Positions 9,173 to 17,136 of a stretch of DNA of 64,000 nucleotides are shown in pieces. Source of the DNA: Rossellomorea aquimaris TF-12. GTDB taxonomy: Bacteria > Bacillota > Bacilli > Bacillales > Bacillaceae_B. Under the pieces are notes generated by a model that ran no database searches, was not told the origin of the DNA, and saw nothing but the letters and a program-made list of their open reading frames with translations. Location of the stretch: positions 434,001 to 498,000 of the forward strand of contig NZ_LQXM01000030.1 in NCBI RefSeq assembly GCF_001648555.1, written 5' to 3'. The stretch's first letter is position 1; every line of letters starts with the position of its first letter. Made by a program: the position numbers and the translations under genes.

Positions 9173-9322
9173 AGCATAAAAAACATGAATTACAGAGTCC
9201 TGGCTGCCACCAGAACTCTGACAGTATACATTGCCGTTTGCGCAATATTATATTCTTTTAATAAAATCTGAAGTAACCTATCCCTTGCAGTTGTAATAGC
9301 GGGTGGGTTACTTCTTTTTTTG
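9173..9322 (+). ncRNA. Probable antisense antitoxin RNA of a type I toxin-antitoxin locus
   Basis: Starts about 7 bases after the TATAAT at 9161-9166. It contains a hairpin (CAGAGT at 9193 with ACTCTG near 9215) and ends in a stem GAAGTAACC...GGTTACTTC followed by TTTTTTT (ending near 9322). The terminator overlaps the last codons of the toxin gene on the other strand. The RNA therefore would pair with the 3' end of the toxin mRNA, the layout of txpA/RatA and bsrG/SR4 in Bacillus subtilis. Confidence 0.65.
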
Positions 9323-9397
9323 TGTTACTGCGATTATTGCTACTGTTAATGTACCAAAGGCAATCATCAGTTGTAGTACGTCTGCTGTTTCAATCAT
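9308..9397 (-). CDS. Holin-like type I toxin peptide
   Basis: 29 residues: a short polar start (MIETADVLQL), one hydrophobic segment (MIAFGTLTVAIIAV) and a basic end (TQKKK). This is the form of the Bacillus 'putative holin-like toxin' family of membrane-acting peptides (TxpA/BsrG/YonT relatives). The ribosome binding site GGGAGGTGATG is strong. Upstream, CTCCC at 9422-9426 on the transcript can pair with GGGAG and hide it, as in many type I toxins. An antisense RNA gene converges on its 3' end and a LexA-like box lies about 85 bp upstream. Confidence 0.8.
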   Translation of the reverse strand: MIETADVLQLMIAFGTLTVAIIAVTQKKK

Positions 9398-9481
9398 TTC
9401 TACTCATCACCTCCCACCTTAGGGAGCTGCCTCTTGCCCACCCAGCTATGTACACCGTATGTTTATTTTAACACAAAAACA

Positions 9482-9493
9482 GAACGTATGTTC
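9482..9493. promoter_or_regulatory. LexA (DinR)-like SOS box upstream of the toxin
   Basis: GAACGTATGTTC matches the Bacillus SOS box core GAAC-N4-GTTC. On the minus strand it lies next to candidate -10 elements TATAAT (498-503 region) and TAAAAT (9465-9470), so a bound repressor would block toxin transcription. Confidence 0.6.
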
Positions 9494-9663
9494 TATAATT
9501 ATAAGCATAAATAGAAAATAGTTCCTTTTTACTGAATTCCTTCCTATCTCCTATCTTGTTTTTCATCGAATATTTTCTCTACTCTTTTTCATAGACTAAC
9601 TATATAGAGGTTTAAATTATCAAAAAGTTCACCATAACTAATAAAGTGAAAGGAGGCGGGAAA

Positions 9664-9810
9664 ATGGGAATTGCGACAACCATTGGTTTAGTCGTTATAC
9701 TGGCGATGATTATGGGCATTCTAATTTATTTCTTAAGACAAGCTTTAGATTCAAATGATTCCAAGAAAATTGATTCATATGACAAAGATCAAGATCATTT
9801 TTCACAATAA
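9664..9810 (+). CDS. Small single-span membrane protein
   Basis: 48 residues. Residues 2-25 are a strongly hydrophobic segment (GIATTIGLVVILAMIMGILIYFL), then a hydrophilic, acidic tail ending DQDHFSQ. AAAGGAGGCGGG is an excellent ribosome binding site and a strong terminator follows, so the gene is very likely real. The layout resembles YtzI-like small Bacillus proteins but I cannot assign it. Confidence 0.75.
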   Translation: MGIATTIGLVVILAMIMGILIYFLRQALDSNDSKKIDSYDKDQDHFSQ

Positions 9811-9817
9811 TAAAATG

Positions 9818-9855
9818 AAAAGAGCATGCTTCCTCATAAGGAAGCATGCTCTTTT
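9818..9855. terminator. Bidirectional terminator
   Basis: A perfect 17-bp stem (AAAAGAGCATGCTTCCT with its complement at 9839-9855) and a CATA loop. It sits between the convergent small membrane protein gene and yjcD and serves both. Confidence 0.92.
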
Positions 9856-12106
9856 ATATGGCAATTTCTTTTTCGCCTAACTCCATTGAACTCGAACAAA
9901 GAGGACAACTTTTTTTCCCATTGTCTTCCTTTCCATCGTTCTTCTGCCAGGCAATACAGGAATCACTCGTACAGATCCATGCAGTGATTGTAGTAGTTGG
10001 CCCTTTTACTTCCTTTACAGAAGGAGCCTGTTCTTCTTTTGGAGCTTTTTCCCGAAAAATATCTGCAATAAAACGAGAGCATTTTCGAGTATCTCCTTGA
10101 TAATAAGCAGGGGAAGAAATAAATAACTTTTCCTTTGCTCTTGTAATGGCTACATAAGCTAACCTTCGTTCTTCCTCTAATGCACTGGCGTATTTCTCTT
10201 TTTGATTAGGGCTATTTAGAACCTTGTCCTCAAGCTTGTCAGCATTTAAGGCAGAGCTATGAGGTAAATTCCCTTCTATGGCTCCGATAAGAAAAACGAC
10301 AGGAAACTCTAATCCCTTCGAACGGTGTATTGTCATCAACGAAACACTGTTCGTATCTTTCCGCTTGTTCTGGTTCAAATAAATTTCTTCATACTTCGCT
10401 TTCATTTCATCAATAAAGCTAATGAAACTTGAAATCGTATCAAATCGTTTAGCAGATCCTTCAAGTTCATCTAACATTTCTTTAATTAATTCCTTCTGCT
10501 CCGTTACCACATGGGATTCTTGAGCATCAATATATTTATGATAGAACTCTCTACGTATACGTTTGATGGCTGCTTCTGGTGAATCCTCTTGAATGTCTTT
10601 TAAAAACTTCATTCGATCCTTTAGATTCTTTACTTGAAATGGCTTGAGACCTGATAAAGTCGTTAAGTGTATAAGAGGATATTTTTTCCTCACTTTACGA
10701 TCTTCCTCTAAAATATGAGCCATCCCTCTCTCTTTCCTTATGAACATGGTAGGTAATATGGATTCCATTGCCGAGAAGTTTCTTGGGACAATGGATAACC
10801 GAAGATAATCCACAACCGGCTTTACAGTCCAATTTTCATAAAATAGAGAGTCCTTTTGATTGTAAGGGTGAAAGGGGATTTCTTTTAATAATAGTTGCTC
10901 AAATACTGCTCGCCCACTACTCATCGTCCGGTGAAGGATAGTAACATCACCATATGAATAGCCCTCTCCTATGAGTCTAACAATCTCTTCCGTCACCCAA
11001 ACCGCTTCTTCATCTGCGGTGGATGGCCTTGAATAGAGAGGCTTTAGCCCTTCTACCTTTGTGGCGATAAGCTCTTTATCCCGCCGATGAGTATTTCGTC
11101 CAATAACTTCATTTCCTAGACCAATAATGTACGCATCAGATCGATAATTTTCTTTTAACGTAACCACCTGAGCCGTTGGAAACTCTTGATCAAAGTCTAA
11201 AATAAATTCATTGCGCGCTCCGTTAAACGTATAGATGGTCTGATCATCATCACCTACCACGAACAAGTTTTCATGAGCAGCAATTAATTTAATCAATTCA
11301 TACTGAACTAAGTTCGTATCTTGAAATTCATCCACCATCACATATTGAAAGCGATGCTGTAACGATTTTAAGAGATTAGGATTATTCATTAGTAATTCAT
11401 AGGACTCTGTTAAAATATCATCAAAATCCAGTTTATGATTCATCCTCTTCCATTCTTCATATTTTAACAGAATCTCTCGAATCTCTTTTTCTGACTTGGA
11501 CTTCTGTGGAAGGTCCTTTACATTCATTTTATTTAATTTATAATGTGACAATTGAGCAAGTAACGTTTCAGCATCGTAAGGATCATAAATACTCATTTCC
11601 CGCTGAATCTGCTTCAAAAGAATTTGCTTGTAACGTTCGTTCCCAATGATTTCTTGAGTATAATGACGAGATCTTAATAAGTATAAAAACAAGGCATGAA
11701 ACGTACTGGCATGAACCCCATAACCTCCTTCTGCACCAGGCAAAACGGAAATCCTTTGCTTCATTTCTTCAGCCGCTTTTTTCGTAAACGTCACGAGCAA
11801 TATATTCCTTGGATGTATCTTTTTCACTGACATAAGGTAGCCTGCTCGACACACTAATACCGTCGTTTTACCCGTTCCAGCACCAGCTAATGTTAAACAA
11901 GGTCCATCAACATGGCGTACAGCTTCAATTTGAGATCGGTTTAAATGAATCCCTGCCTCTTCGATTGTACGAAAGAAAAAGGCATCCTGCTCATTTGCAC
12001 CTATTATTTCATGAGAGGTGTCTCCTTTATACAATGGAGCAAGGGGAATCTCTTTCTTCTCTGCTTCATATGGATAGATAGCATAATTGGTCAATACTTT
12101 ATTCAA
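9854..12106 (-). CDS. yjcD: UvrD/PcrA-like superfamily 1 helicase, YjcD type
   Basis: 750 residues. After an unusual N-terminal extension of about 55 residues comes LNRSQIEAVRHVDGPCLTLAGAGTGKTTVL (Walker A at 75-82), then FDDILTE, VMVDEFQDTNLVQYELI (motif II), GDDDQTIYTFNGA (motif III) and AYVAITRAKEKLFIS (motif VI). These are the motifs of 3'-5' repair helicases. The C-terminal tail with CTSDSC and CPLC looks like a small zinc-binding module and is typical of YjcD rather than PcrA. The start is TTG with AGGAGAA upstream. Its exact repair role is not established. Confidence 0.85.
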   Translation of the reverse strand: MNKVLTNYAIYPYEAEKKEIPLAPLYKGDTSHEIIGANEQDAFFFRTIEEAGIHLNRSQIEAVRHVDGPCLTLAGAGTGKTTVLVCRAGYLMSVKKIHPRNILLVTFTKKAAEEMKQRISVLPGAEGGYGVHASTFHALFLYLLRSRHYTQEIIGNERYKQILLKQIQREMSIYDPYDAETLLAQLSHYKLNKMNVKDLPQKSKSEKEIREILLKYEEWKRMNHKLDFDDILTESYELLMNNPNLLKSLQHRFQYVMVDEFQDTNLVQYELIKLIAAHENLFVVGDDDQTIYTFNGARNEFILDFDQEFPTAQVVTLKENYRSDAYIIGLGNEVIGRNTHRRDKELIATKVEGLKPLYSRPSTADEEAVWVTEEIVRLIGEGYSYGDVTILHRTMSSGRAVFEQLLLKEIPFHPYNQKDSLFYENWTVKPVVDYLRLSIVPRNFSAMESILPTMFIRKERGMAHILEEDRKVRKKYPLIHLTTLSGLKPFQVKNLKDRMKFLKDIQEDSPEAAIKRIRREFYHKYIDAQESHVVTEQKELIKEMLDELEGSAKRFDTISSFISFIDEMKAKYEEIYLNQNKRKDTNSVSLMTIHRSKGLEFPVVFLIGAIEGNLPHSSALNADKLEDKVLNSPNQKEKYASALEEERRLAYVAITRAKEKLFISSPAYYQGDTRKCSRFIADIFREKAPKEEQAPSVKEVKGPTTTITAWICTSDSCIAWQKNDGKEDNGKKSCPLCSSSMELGEKEIAI

Positions 12107-12247
12107 AGCTCATTCTCCTAGCTTTACTTAACGATTCATAACCTTCTCATCATAACAAGAGAGAATCGGGAATAGCAATGTGTTTTTCAATGGCTAAGTC
12201 GACCAGTAAGTAGTAGAGGTGACGAGAACTTCATTTTCCAGTGAAAA

Positions 12248-12282
12248 AAGAGTGCTCCAGATACTTTCTCTGAAACACTCTT
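12248..12282 (-). terminator. Terminator after the diguanylate cyclase gene
   Basis: Arms AAGAGTG and CACTCTT with a partly paired interior, followed on the minus strand by CTTTTTTCA, two bases past the stop codon. Confidence 0.8.
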
Positions 12283-12283
12283 C

Positions 12284-13831
12284 TTAGCATACAATATGAA
12301 AATTATCTTTTCCTTGTTCCTTTACTTTGTACATTGCCTGATCAGCACTTTTCATTAAGTCTTCAATATCACTTCCATGCTCAGGGTAGATGGCAATCCC
12401 TGCACTAAAAGTGACATGAATTTGTTTTTCCATAACTTGAAAAGGTTTTTTGCATAATAATAGGAGTTCTTTAGAATAAGAAAGAATTTCCTCTCTTTTA
12501 TGTACGTGATGAACAATAATAAATTCATCTCCTGATTGCCTTGCCAGCATGGATCCATTTGGTAACAGAGACGTAAATCTCTTAGTAAACTCAACCAGCA
12601 ATTGATCTCCATATGAATGTCCATAACGATCATTTACCTCTTTAAACTGATCTATGTCCATAAACACTAACGAAAATGGTGTTTCCTTTTTCATCAACCG
12701 GTCTATCTCTACCTTCAATCCTCGACGATTTGGCAATCCCGTTAATTGATCATGCATAGCCATATGCTCTAATTGAGTGAAAGTCCGCTGAAGCTCTTCA
12801 TTTTTCTCTTGTAACTCTACTGTCCGTGCTTCAATTTGCCCTTCTAAATTCCTACTTAAAAGCTGGTAGGATCCAGCTAGCCTTTTATATTGATATGAAG
12901 AAAGGAGCTGCCTCAGGAAAAGGAAAAAAATAATACTTATAAAACCTATCCCTACAACGATGTCATCTGTACTTGTATAAAGTAGAAATAACGAAAGGAT
13001 CCCCATTCCGCTTAGGATATTCCTCCAAAGTGAATGGGAATAATCTTTATAATAGAAAACACTTTCCCCTAATTTAAATTCTCGTTTATCTTTTACTAAA
13101 CGAGTGATGGCCATAGATTGAAGTAAAATAGGCACCATCCATACCAACTCAAGTATCGTCCCTTGGAAAAAGGTTCTATTAAAAACAAAAAAGCTTTCCA
13201 TTCCTAATTGAATACCCATAGAAATAGAGAATAGTAGTAACGCCAATCTGGGAAAGAAGTACCTTTTAATAAAAACAGTTAATAATAATCCAATAAACAA
13301 CAGAAACTGTATAATTGGGTAACTAATCACTAAAAAACTTGTTGATAAAGGTAGACCCAGGGGTTGGACTAAAGAAGAAATCCACCAATGCCAAGACATA
13401 ATAAATAACGCAACAAAAACGATTAAAGTATCAAAAGAATAATATAAAAAGTTTATCCGATTCCTGATTGGTAGGATGAGTAAGGTAAAACTAAGGATGT
13501 AAATTGATATGTATAGAAGATTCAAGATGTTTGTCAGATCCCACAAGGCAGTGGCTTCTGGAAGAGGTTGTTGAAGCATCAATACGATTTTCCCTGAGAA
13601 GTAAAAGGACATTCCCACTGCAATAAAACCAATAAACTTCTTCTTAAATCCCTTAGTGTTTATGAATGAGAGTATTAGTAAAAGTAGAACCATTCCCATA
13701 CCTATGAACCCAAAGGCAATATTAAGGCTGACTCTAGTACTCTCGGTAACTTGTGTGAAGAGGTAAGAATATATCACAATATAAAGAATGCTTAAAAACA
13801 ACATGTTCCTTGTTAACAGCAATGATTTCAT
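12284..13831 (-). CDS. Membrane-bound diguanylate cyclase (GGDEF protein)
   Basis: 515 residues. The first 320 or so hold about nine hydrophobic segments, an integral membrane sensor region without a recognised domain. A short coiled linker (LEGQIEARTVELQEKNEELQRTFTQLEHM, split) leads to the GGDEF domain: HDQLTGLPNRRGL, SLVFMDIDQFKEVNDRYGHSYGDQLL and the active-site loop RQSGDEF. A serine replaces the first glycine, a substitution found in active enzymes. There is no RxxD inhibitory site before the loop, so product inhibition may be absent. It should make cyclic di-GMP from two GTP. The ribosome binding site is GATAGGAAG. Confidence 0.88.
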   Translation of the reverse strand: MKSLLLTRNMLFLSILYIVIYSYLFTQVTESTRVSLNIAFGFIGMGMVLLLLILSFINTKGFKKKFIGFIAVGMSFYFSGKIVLMLQQPLPEATALWDLTNILNLLYISIYILSFTLLILPIRNRINFLYYSFDTLIVFVALFIMSWHWWISSLVQPLGLPLSTSFLVISYPIIQFLLFIGLLLTVFIKRYFFPRLALLLFSISMGIQLGMESFFVFNRTFFQGTILELVWMVPILLQSMAITRLVKDKREFKLGESVFYYKDYSHSLWRNILSGMGILSLFLLYTSTDDIVVGIGFISIIFFLFLRQLLSSYQYKRLAGSYQLLSRNLEGQIEARTVELQEKNEELQRTFTQLEHMAMHDQLTGLPNRRGLKVEIDRLMKKETPFSLVFMDIDQFKEVNDRYGHSYGDQLLVEFTKRFTSLLPNGSMLARQSGDEFIIVHHVHKREEILSYSKELLLLCKKPFQVMEKQIHVTFSAGIAIYPEHGSDIEDLMKSADQAMYKVKEQGKDNFHIVC

Positions 13832-14035
13832 AATAATCTTCCTATCATTTCATGGAATTTCTCTATCACTCTAAAATATTTCCATAGTAGATTTTACGGT
13901 ATTGAGTAAATTAACACAATTCTCTCACTTTTTCATTTTACCTTAAAAACCATCTATATCCTACTAAATACTCATATTTTAATCTATTTTTTTTATTTTT
14001 TCACAATTAAATTATTGTGTTTGCTCTTTGAGAGA

Positions 14036-14100
14036 AAAAGTAGAGGTTGATTGCATCGAGAGGCTGCTCGCTTTCCCTCGGGCGGGCGGTGATCCTCACA
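14036..14100. repeat. Fragment of the GC-rich Bacillaceae-type intergenic repeat
   Basis: GTTGATTGCATCGAGAGGCT followed by GCTCGCTTTCC matches the left half of the element complete at 31937-32075 and in short form at 37850-37926. The right half is absent. Confidence 0.7.
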
Positions 14101-14273
14101 CCTAATAAATACAAAAACTTTTGGAAAAATCCACCCAAGGAGAGTAATGATTAATTTTTGATTTCGTTCTAAAGATATTTATATAAAATATTTTGTCAAT
14201 ATAAATATCTGTCACTAATTCTCTTGAAGATGGTAGACAGAGTCATTGTTTTGAGAGGATCCTTTTTATGATG

Positions 14274-14344
14274 TTAAACAACCGTTTAAGCTCTTTATCC
14301 TTAATTTGAGAGGGATTTTTTATATTAAACAAACGTTTGTTTAA
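14274..14344. promoter_or_regulatory. Two operator-like palindromes before the hypothetical gene
   Basis: TTAAACAACCGTTTAA (14274-14289) and the perfect 20-bp palindrome TTAAACAAACGTTTGTTTAA (14325-14344). Each is preceded by a similar TTGAGAGG-ATTTTTTAT-like segment. This resembles operators of TetR-type repressors, but no such regulator is adjacent. Confidence 0.55.
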
Positions 14345-14411
14345 ATTGAATATGCTTCTTAAGGATTATAAAATGTCCATTAGCGGGTATTAAATACATA
14401 GGTGATATACG

Positions 14412-14651
14412 ATGATTTTAACAAAATGGGGATTTACCCGTCGTAATAGCATAAAGGCAGAATTTGATTCCTATCCACATTCCCTTGTTATCCTTCGGAA
14501 AATTAAGAATTACTATTTTATTCACAAAATCCACTGGTCTCAGCTTGATCCTGTTGTAGAAAAACATCATCTTGAGGAAATGGAGATACTCGTTAATCGT
14601 GAACTTGATTTAGAGACATATTACTTTAATCGAAAAACACGTAAGATTTGA
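14412..14651 (+). CDS. Hypothetical protein, 79 residues
   Basis: I do not recognise it. It is soluble, basic at the start (KWGFTRRNSIKAEF) and contains HKIHWSQLDPVVEKHHLEEM. No membrane segment or metal motif is evident. It has an adequate ribosome binding site (AGGTGAT) and is preceded by two palindromes, which favours a real, regulated gene. No clear terminator follows. Confidence 0.5.
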   Translation: MILTKWGFTRRNSIKAEFDSYPHSLVILRKIKNYYFIHKIHWSQLDPVVEKHHLEEMEILVNRELDLETYYFNRKTRKI

Positions 14652-14828
14652 TTCTGTGACAGCCTTTTTGAAATAGTGAGAAAAAATAAGAAAAAGAAAG
14701 ATAACAAGTAAAATTGATTATAAAAACAGCCCAAATCGCATTATATTGATTATTCTGAAGATTTAAATAAAATTAAGATTTTGTTAATATATACTTAATA
14801 AAAGATTTACAATACACTCTTTAAAGGA

Positions 14829-15060
14829 AGGCGTGATTCCAATGACGTAAGTAAGCAAAGCATGTCAACATCACATCTGGACTTTGAAATCGGCCCGTGA
14901 AAACTGATTTCAAGATGTGTGGATATGCGGGAATGCGCAAATCTTATTTCAGGAGATGATTCCAATGAAGAATGTTAGCGAGACATGCTAGAATCATGAT
15001 ACGGTTAAAGATAGCCTGTGAAAACTATCTTTGTAGCATGTGGGCGTGTTGGGACTAAAA
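14829..15060 (+). ncRNA. Tandem structured RNA, two homologous modules, class unknown
   Basis: Two modules of about 120 bases repeat with near-constant spacing. Each begins GATTCCAATGA (14835, 14958), contains a hairpin with loop CCYGTGAAAA (14894-14903, 15015-15024), and ends with GGGA (14929, 15051). The stems differ in sequence but stay paired: TTGAAATC/GATTTCAA in the first, AAAGATAG/CTATCTTT in the second. Outer stems are CACATCT/AGATGTG (first) and ACATGCTA/TAGCATGT (second). Each GATTCCA leads into an ATG with a Shine-Dalgarno-like stretch upstream, giving a two-codon frame (14842-14850) and an eight-codon frame (14965-14991). It matches no riboswitch class I can recall. Confidence 0.7.
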
Positions 15061-15180
15061 GGAGCAAGTAAAAATAAACTATATAATACATGCACTACCA
15101 TTAAATTTAAATGAATGTGAAGTATGTTTATTAGTAAGAAAGGATAGAAAGTATAATTGAATACGGTTTACTTAATTTAA

Positions 15181-15230
15181 GGCGCTGTTTATGTGATGTA
15201 TACATAAGCAGCGTCTTACATTTATTTTCC
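15181..15230 (+). terminator. Intrinsic terminator downstream of the tandem RNA
   Basis: A 14-bp stem (15181-15194 with 15202-15215, mostly Watson-Crick) with a 7-base loop, followed by T-rich sequence. It lies 120 bases past the tandem RNA and 235 bases before the amidohydrolase gene, so it may end a stand-alone RNA or act as a conditional terminator. Confidence 0.7.
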
Positions 15231-15451
15231 CTTTATTTTTCAAAAGCAGACTCCTTTAACACTCCTTCAAAAAATAAAGACTCCTTTCTCAAGAACGGTT
15301 TTCAATGGGATGTTTTCCGGATCCGGTCCATGCCTGCAATCCTCTACTACTTCTTCTCAATGACCTATACCATATATTAACTATAAATTTGTATTCCCTC
15401 GCCCTTTCTGTTTACAATCAAGGTAAGCTACTAAAAAGAACAGGAGAAACG

Positions 15452-17068
15452 GTGATTATTATGGAAGCAACTAAAATAATCGTAAGTAACGCGATTTTCA
15501 CAGGAAATTCAACTGTTCCATTTGATGGATTTATTGCAGTACAAGGGGACACCATTATCGGTGTTGGCCCACGATCTGAAATGGAAATCTTTGTTGGTCC
15601 ACACACAGAAAAACGGGATGTTGGCAACCGTCTTGTGATGGCAGGCTTCCATGACTTCCACCTTCATTTATTTTTAGGTGCCATGTTTGAAAGCTTTTGT
15701 CAGCTGACATTTGCCTATTCAGAAGAAGAAGCTGCACAAATGATTGCACAATATGCCAGTGAGCACCCTGAGGATGAATGGGTACTTGGCTTTGGGTGGC
15801 ATCATGTTCGCTGGCAGGGTCAGACCTTACCCACTCGTCATTCATTAGATCGTGTTCTATCCCATCGCCCGGTCATTCTTCTAAACGAAGAAGCTCATAG
15901 TGCTTGGCTTAATACAGCTGCTCTTCACAAGCTTGGGATTCGTCGAGATACTGAAGAGCCTCAATTTGGAAGAATTGAAAAAGATGAGGATGGAGAGCCT
16001 ACGGGTTTCTTATATGAAACAGCAGTTCAATACGTTATCAATGCCTTTATATTTGATAATGAAAAAACGAACAACCTAATGGAATCGTTTCTAAAAAAGA
16101 CCGCCAGTTATGGAATCACTTCTGTATCAGATATGCTTCCCTTACCGGGCTATACACTGGGAGACCCTGCTTTTTATAGAAGTATCGAGGAAAGGGGGAG
16201 ACTCACCACAAGGATTCATTTCTTAGATGTGTTAGACGGTAACTTTGAACGCGCTAAGAGCCTCAGGGAAAAATATCGCTCGGATAAGCTTCAATTTTCA
16301 GGATTAAAACAATTTTTAGATGGTGTTCCCCTTACCTATACAGGCTATCTATTACGTCCTTACTCGGACCGGCCATCTGAAATCGGTGGTACGATTTATG
16401 AGTCTGAGGTCTATCAAAAATGGATAGATGAAGCTGATAGAGAAGGCTTTAGAGTAAGGCTTCATGCTTGTGGGGATGGAGCAGTTAGACTTGGACTGGA
16501 TTTATTTGAGCACGCTCAAAATGTAAATGGGAAGCGCGACTCCCGCCATACGATAGAGCATATTGAAGTTTGTGACCCAAAGGACTTTGAGCGTTTTTCA
16601 AAACTTGGAGTTATCGCTTCGGTTCAGCCTGAGCACCTCACCTCTGGATCCATGGAAACGCATGCCTATTTAGATCGTTTAGGAAAAGAGCGCTCACAAT
16701 TCACTTGGCCATTTGGTTCCTTGCAGAAACATCATGCTCCACTTGCCTTTGGAACCGATTTTCCGATTGTCGATATTAACCCAATGCTGGGCATTTATCG
16801 AGCCGTTACACGAAGACATGAGGATGGATCTCCTCTTGAAGGGTGGAATCCACAAGAAAAATTGTCTTTGTCAGATGCTCTTATCCATTATACAAAATCT
16901 CCAGCTTACGGAAATTTCAGAGAGCATGATTTAGGAACCATCGAAAGAGGAAAGAAAGCCGATATCGTTGTACTGGATCGGAACATCTTTGAAGTAGATT
17001 CCTCTGAAATTCTTGAAACAGCCGTTCGGATGACGATGATGGATGGGGACATAATCTATGAAAAATAA
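15452..17068 (+). CDS. Amidohydrolase family protein (YtcJ-like)
   Basis: 538 residues. An amidohydrolase-3 family metal-dependent hydrolase of unknown substrate: NRLVMAGFHDFHLHLFLGA carries the first metal-binding His-x-His, RLHACGDGAV and HTIEHIEVC carry further histidines, and FGTDFPI supplies the metal-binding Asp. The beta-sandwich halves IIVSNAIFTG and GKKADIVVLDRN flank the barrel. The GTG at 15452 is preferred (AGGAGAAAC just upstream); ATG 15461 is the next choice. A structured RNA and a terminator lie upstream, a perfect hairpin directly downstream. Confidence 0.82.
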   Translation: MIIMEATKIIVSNAIFTGNSTVPFDGFIAVQGDTIIGVGPRSEMEIFVGPHTEKRDVGNRLVMAGFHDFHLHLFLGAMFESFCQLTFAYSEEEAAQMIAQYASEHPEDEWVLGFGWHHVRWQGQTLPTRHSLDRVLSHRPVILLNEEAHSAWLNTAALHKLGIRRDTEEPQFGRIEKDEDGEPTGFLYETAVQYVINAFIFDNEKTNNLMESFLKKTASYGITSVSDMLPLPGYTLGDPAFYRSIEERGRLTTRIHFLDVLDGNFERAKSLREKYRSDKLQFSGLKQFLDGVPLTYTGYLLRPYSDRPSEIGGTIYESEVYQKWIDEADREGFRVRLHACGDGAVRLGLDLFEHAQNVNGKRDSRHTIEHIEVCDPKDFERFSKLGVIASVQPEHLTSGSMETHAYLDRLGKERSQFTWPFGSLQKHHAPLAFGTDFPIVDINPMLGIYRAVTRRHEDGSPLEGWNPQEKLSLSDALIHYTKSPAYGNFREHDLGTIERGKKADIVVLDRNIFEVDSSEILETAVRMTMMDGDIIYEK

Positions 17069-17086
17069 ACAAATTGGGTAAAAAAT

Positions 17087-17129
17087 AGGTCCGTCCCTCA
17101 AAGAATGCTCTTCTTTGAGGGACGGACCT
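17087..17129. terminator. Bidirectional terminator built from the GGGACGGACC motif
   Basis: A perfect 19-bp stem (AGGTCCGTCCCTCAAAGAA and its complement) with loop TGCTC, followed by TTCTTATTT. It lies between the convergent amidohydrolase and yfmL genes. Confidence 0.92.
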
Positions 17130-17136
17130 TTCTTAT

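Larger units (their letters stand above)
13832..14411. other. Gene-free stretch with a repeat fragment and operator-like palindromes
   Basis: Contains the upstream region of the diguanylate cyclase, a fragment of a GC-rich repeat (14036-14100), and an imperfect direct duplication of about 35 bp (14251-14287 and 14306-14339) whose copies end in palindromes, just before the gene at 14412. Confidence 0.75.

Noticed and set aside
12355..12633. 92-codon minus-strand frame within the diguanylate cyclase gene
   Set aside because: It is a shadow frame of the GGDEF domain with atypical composition.
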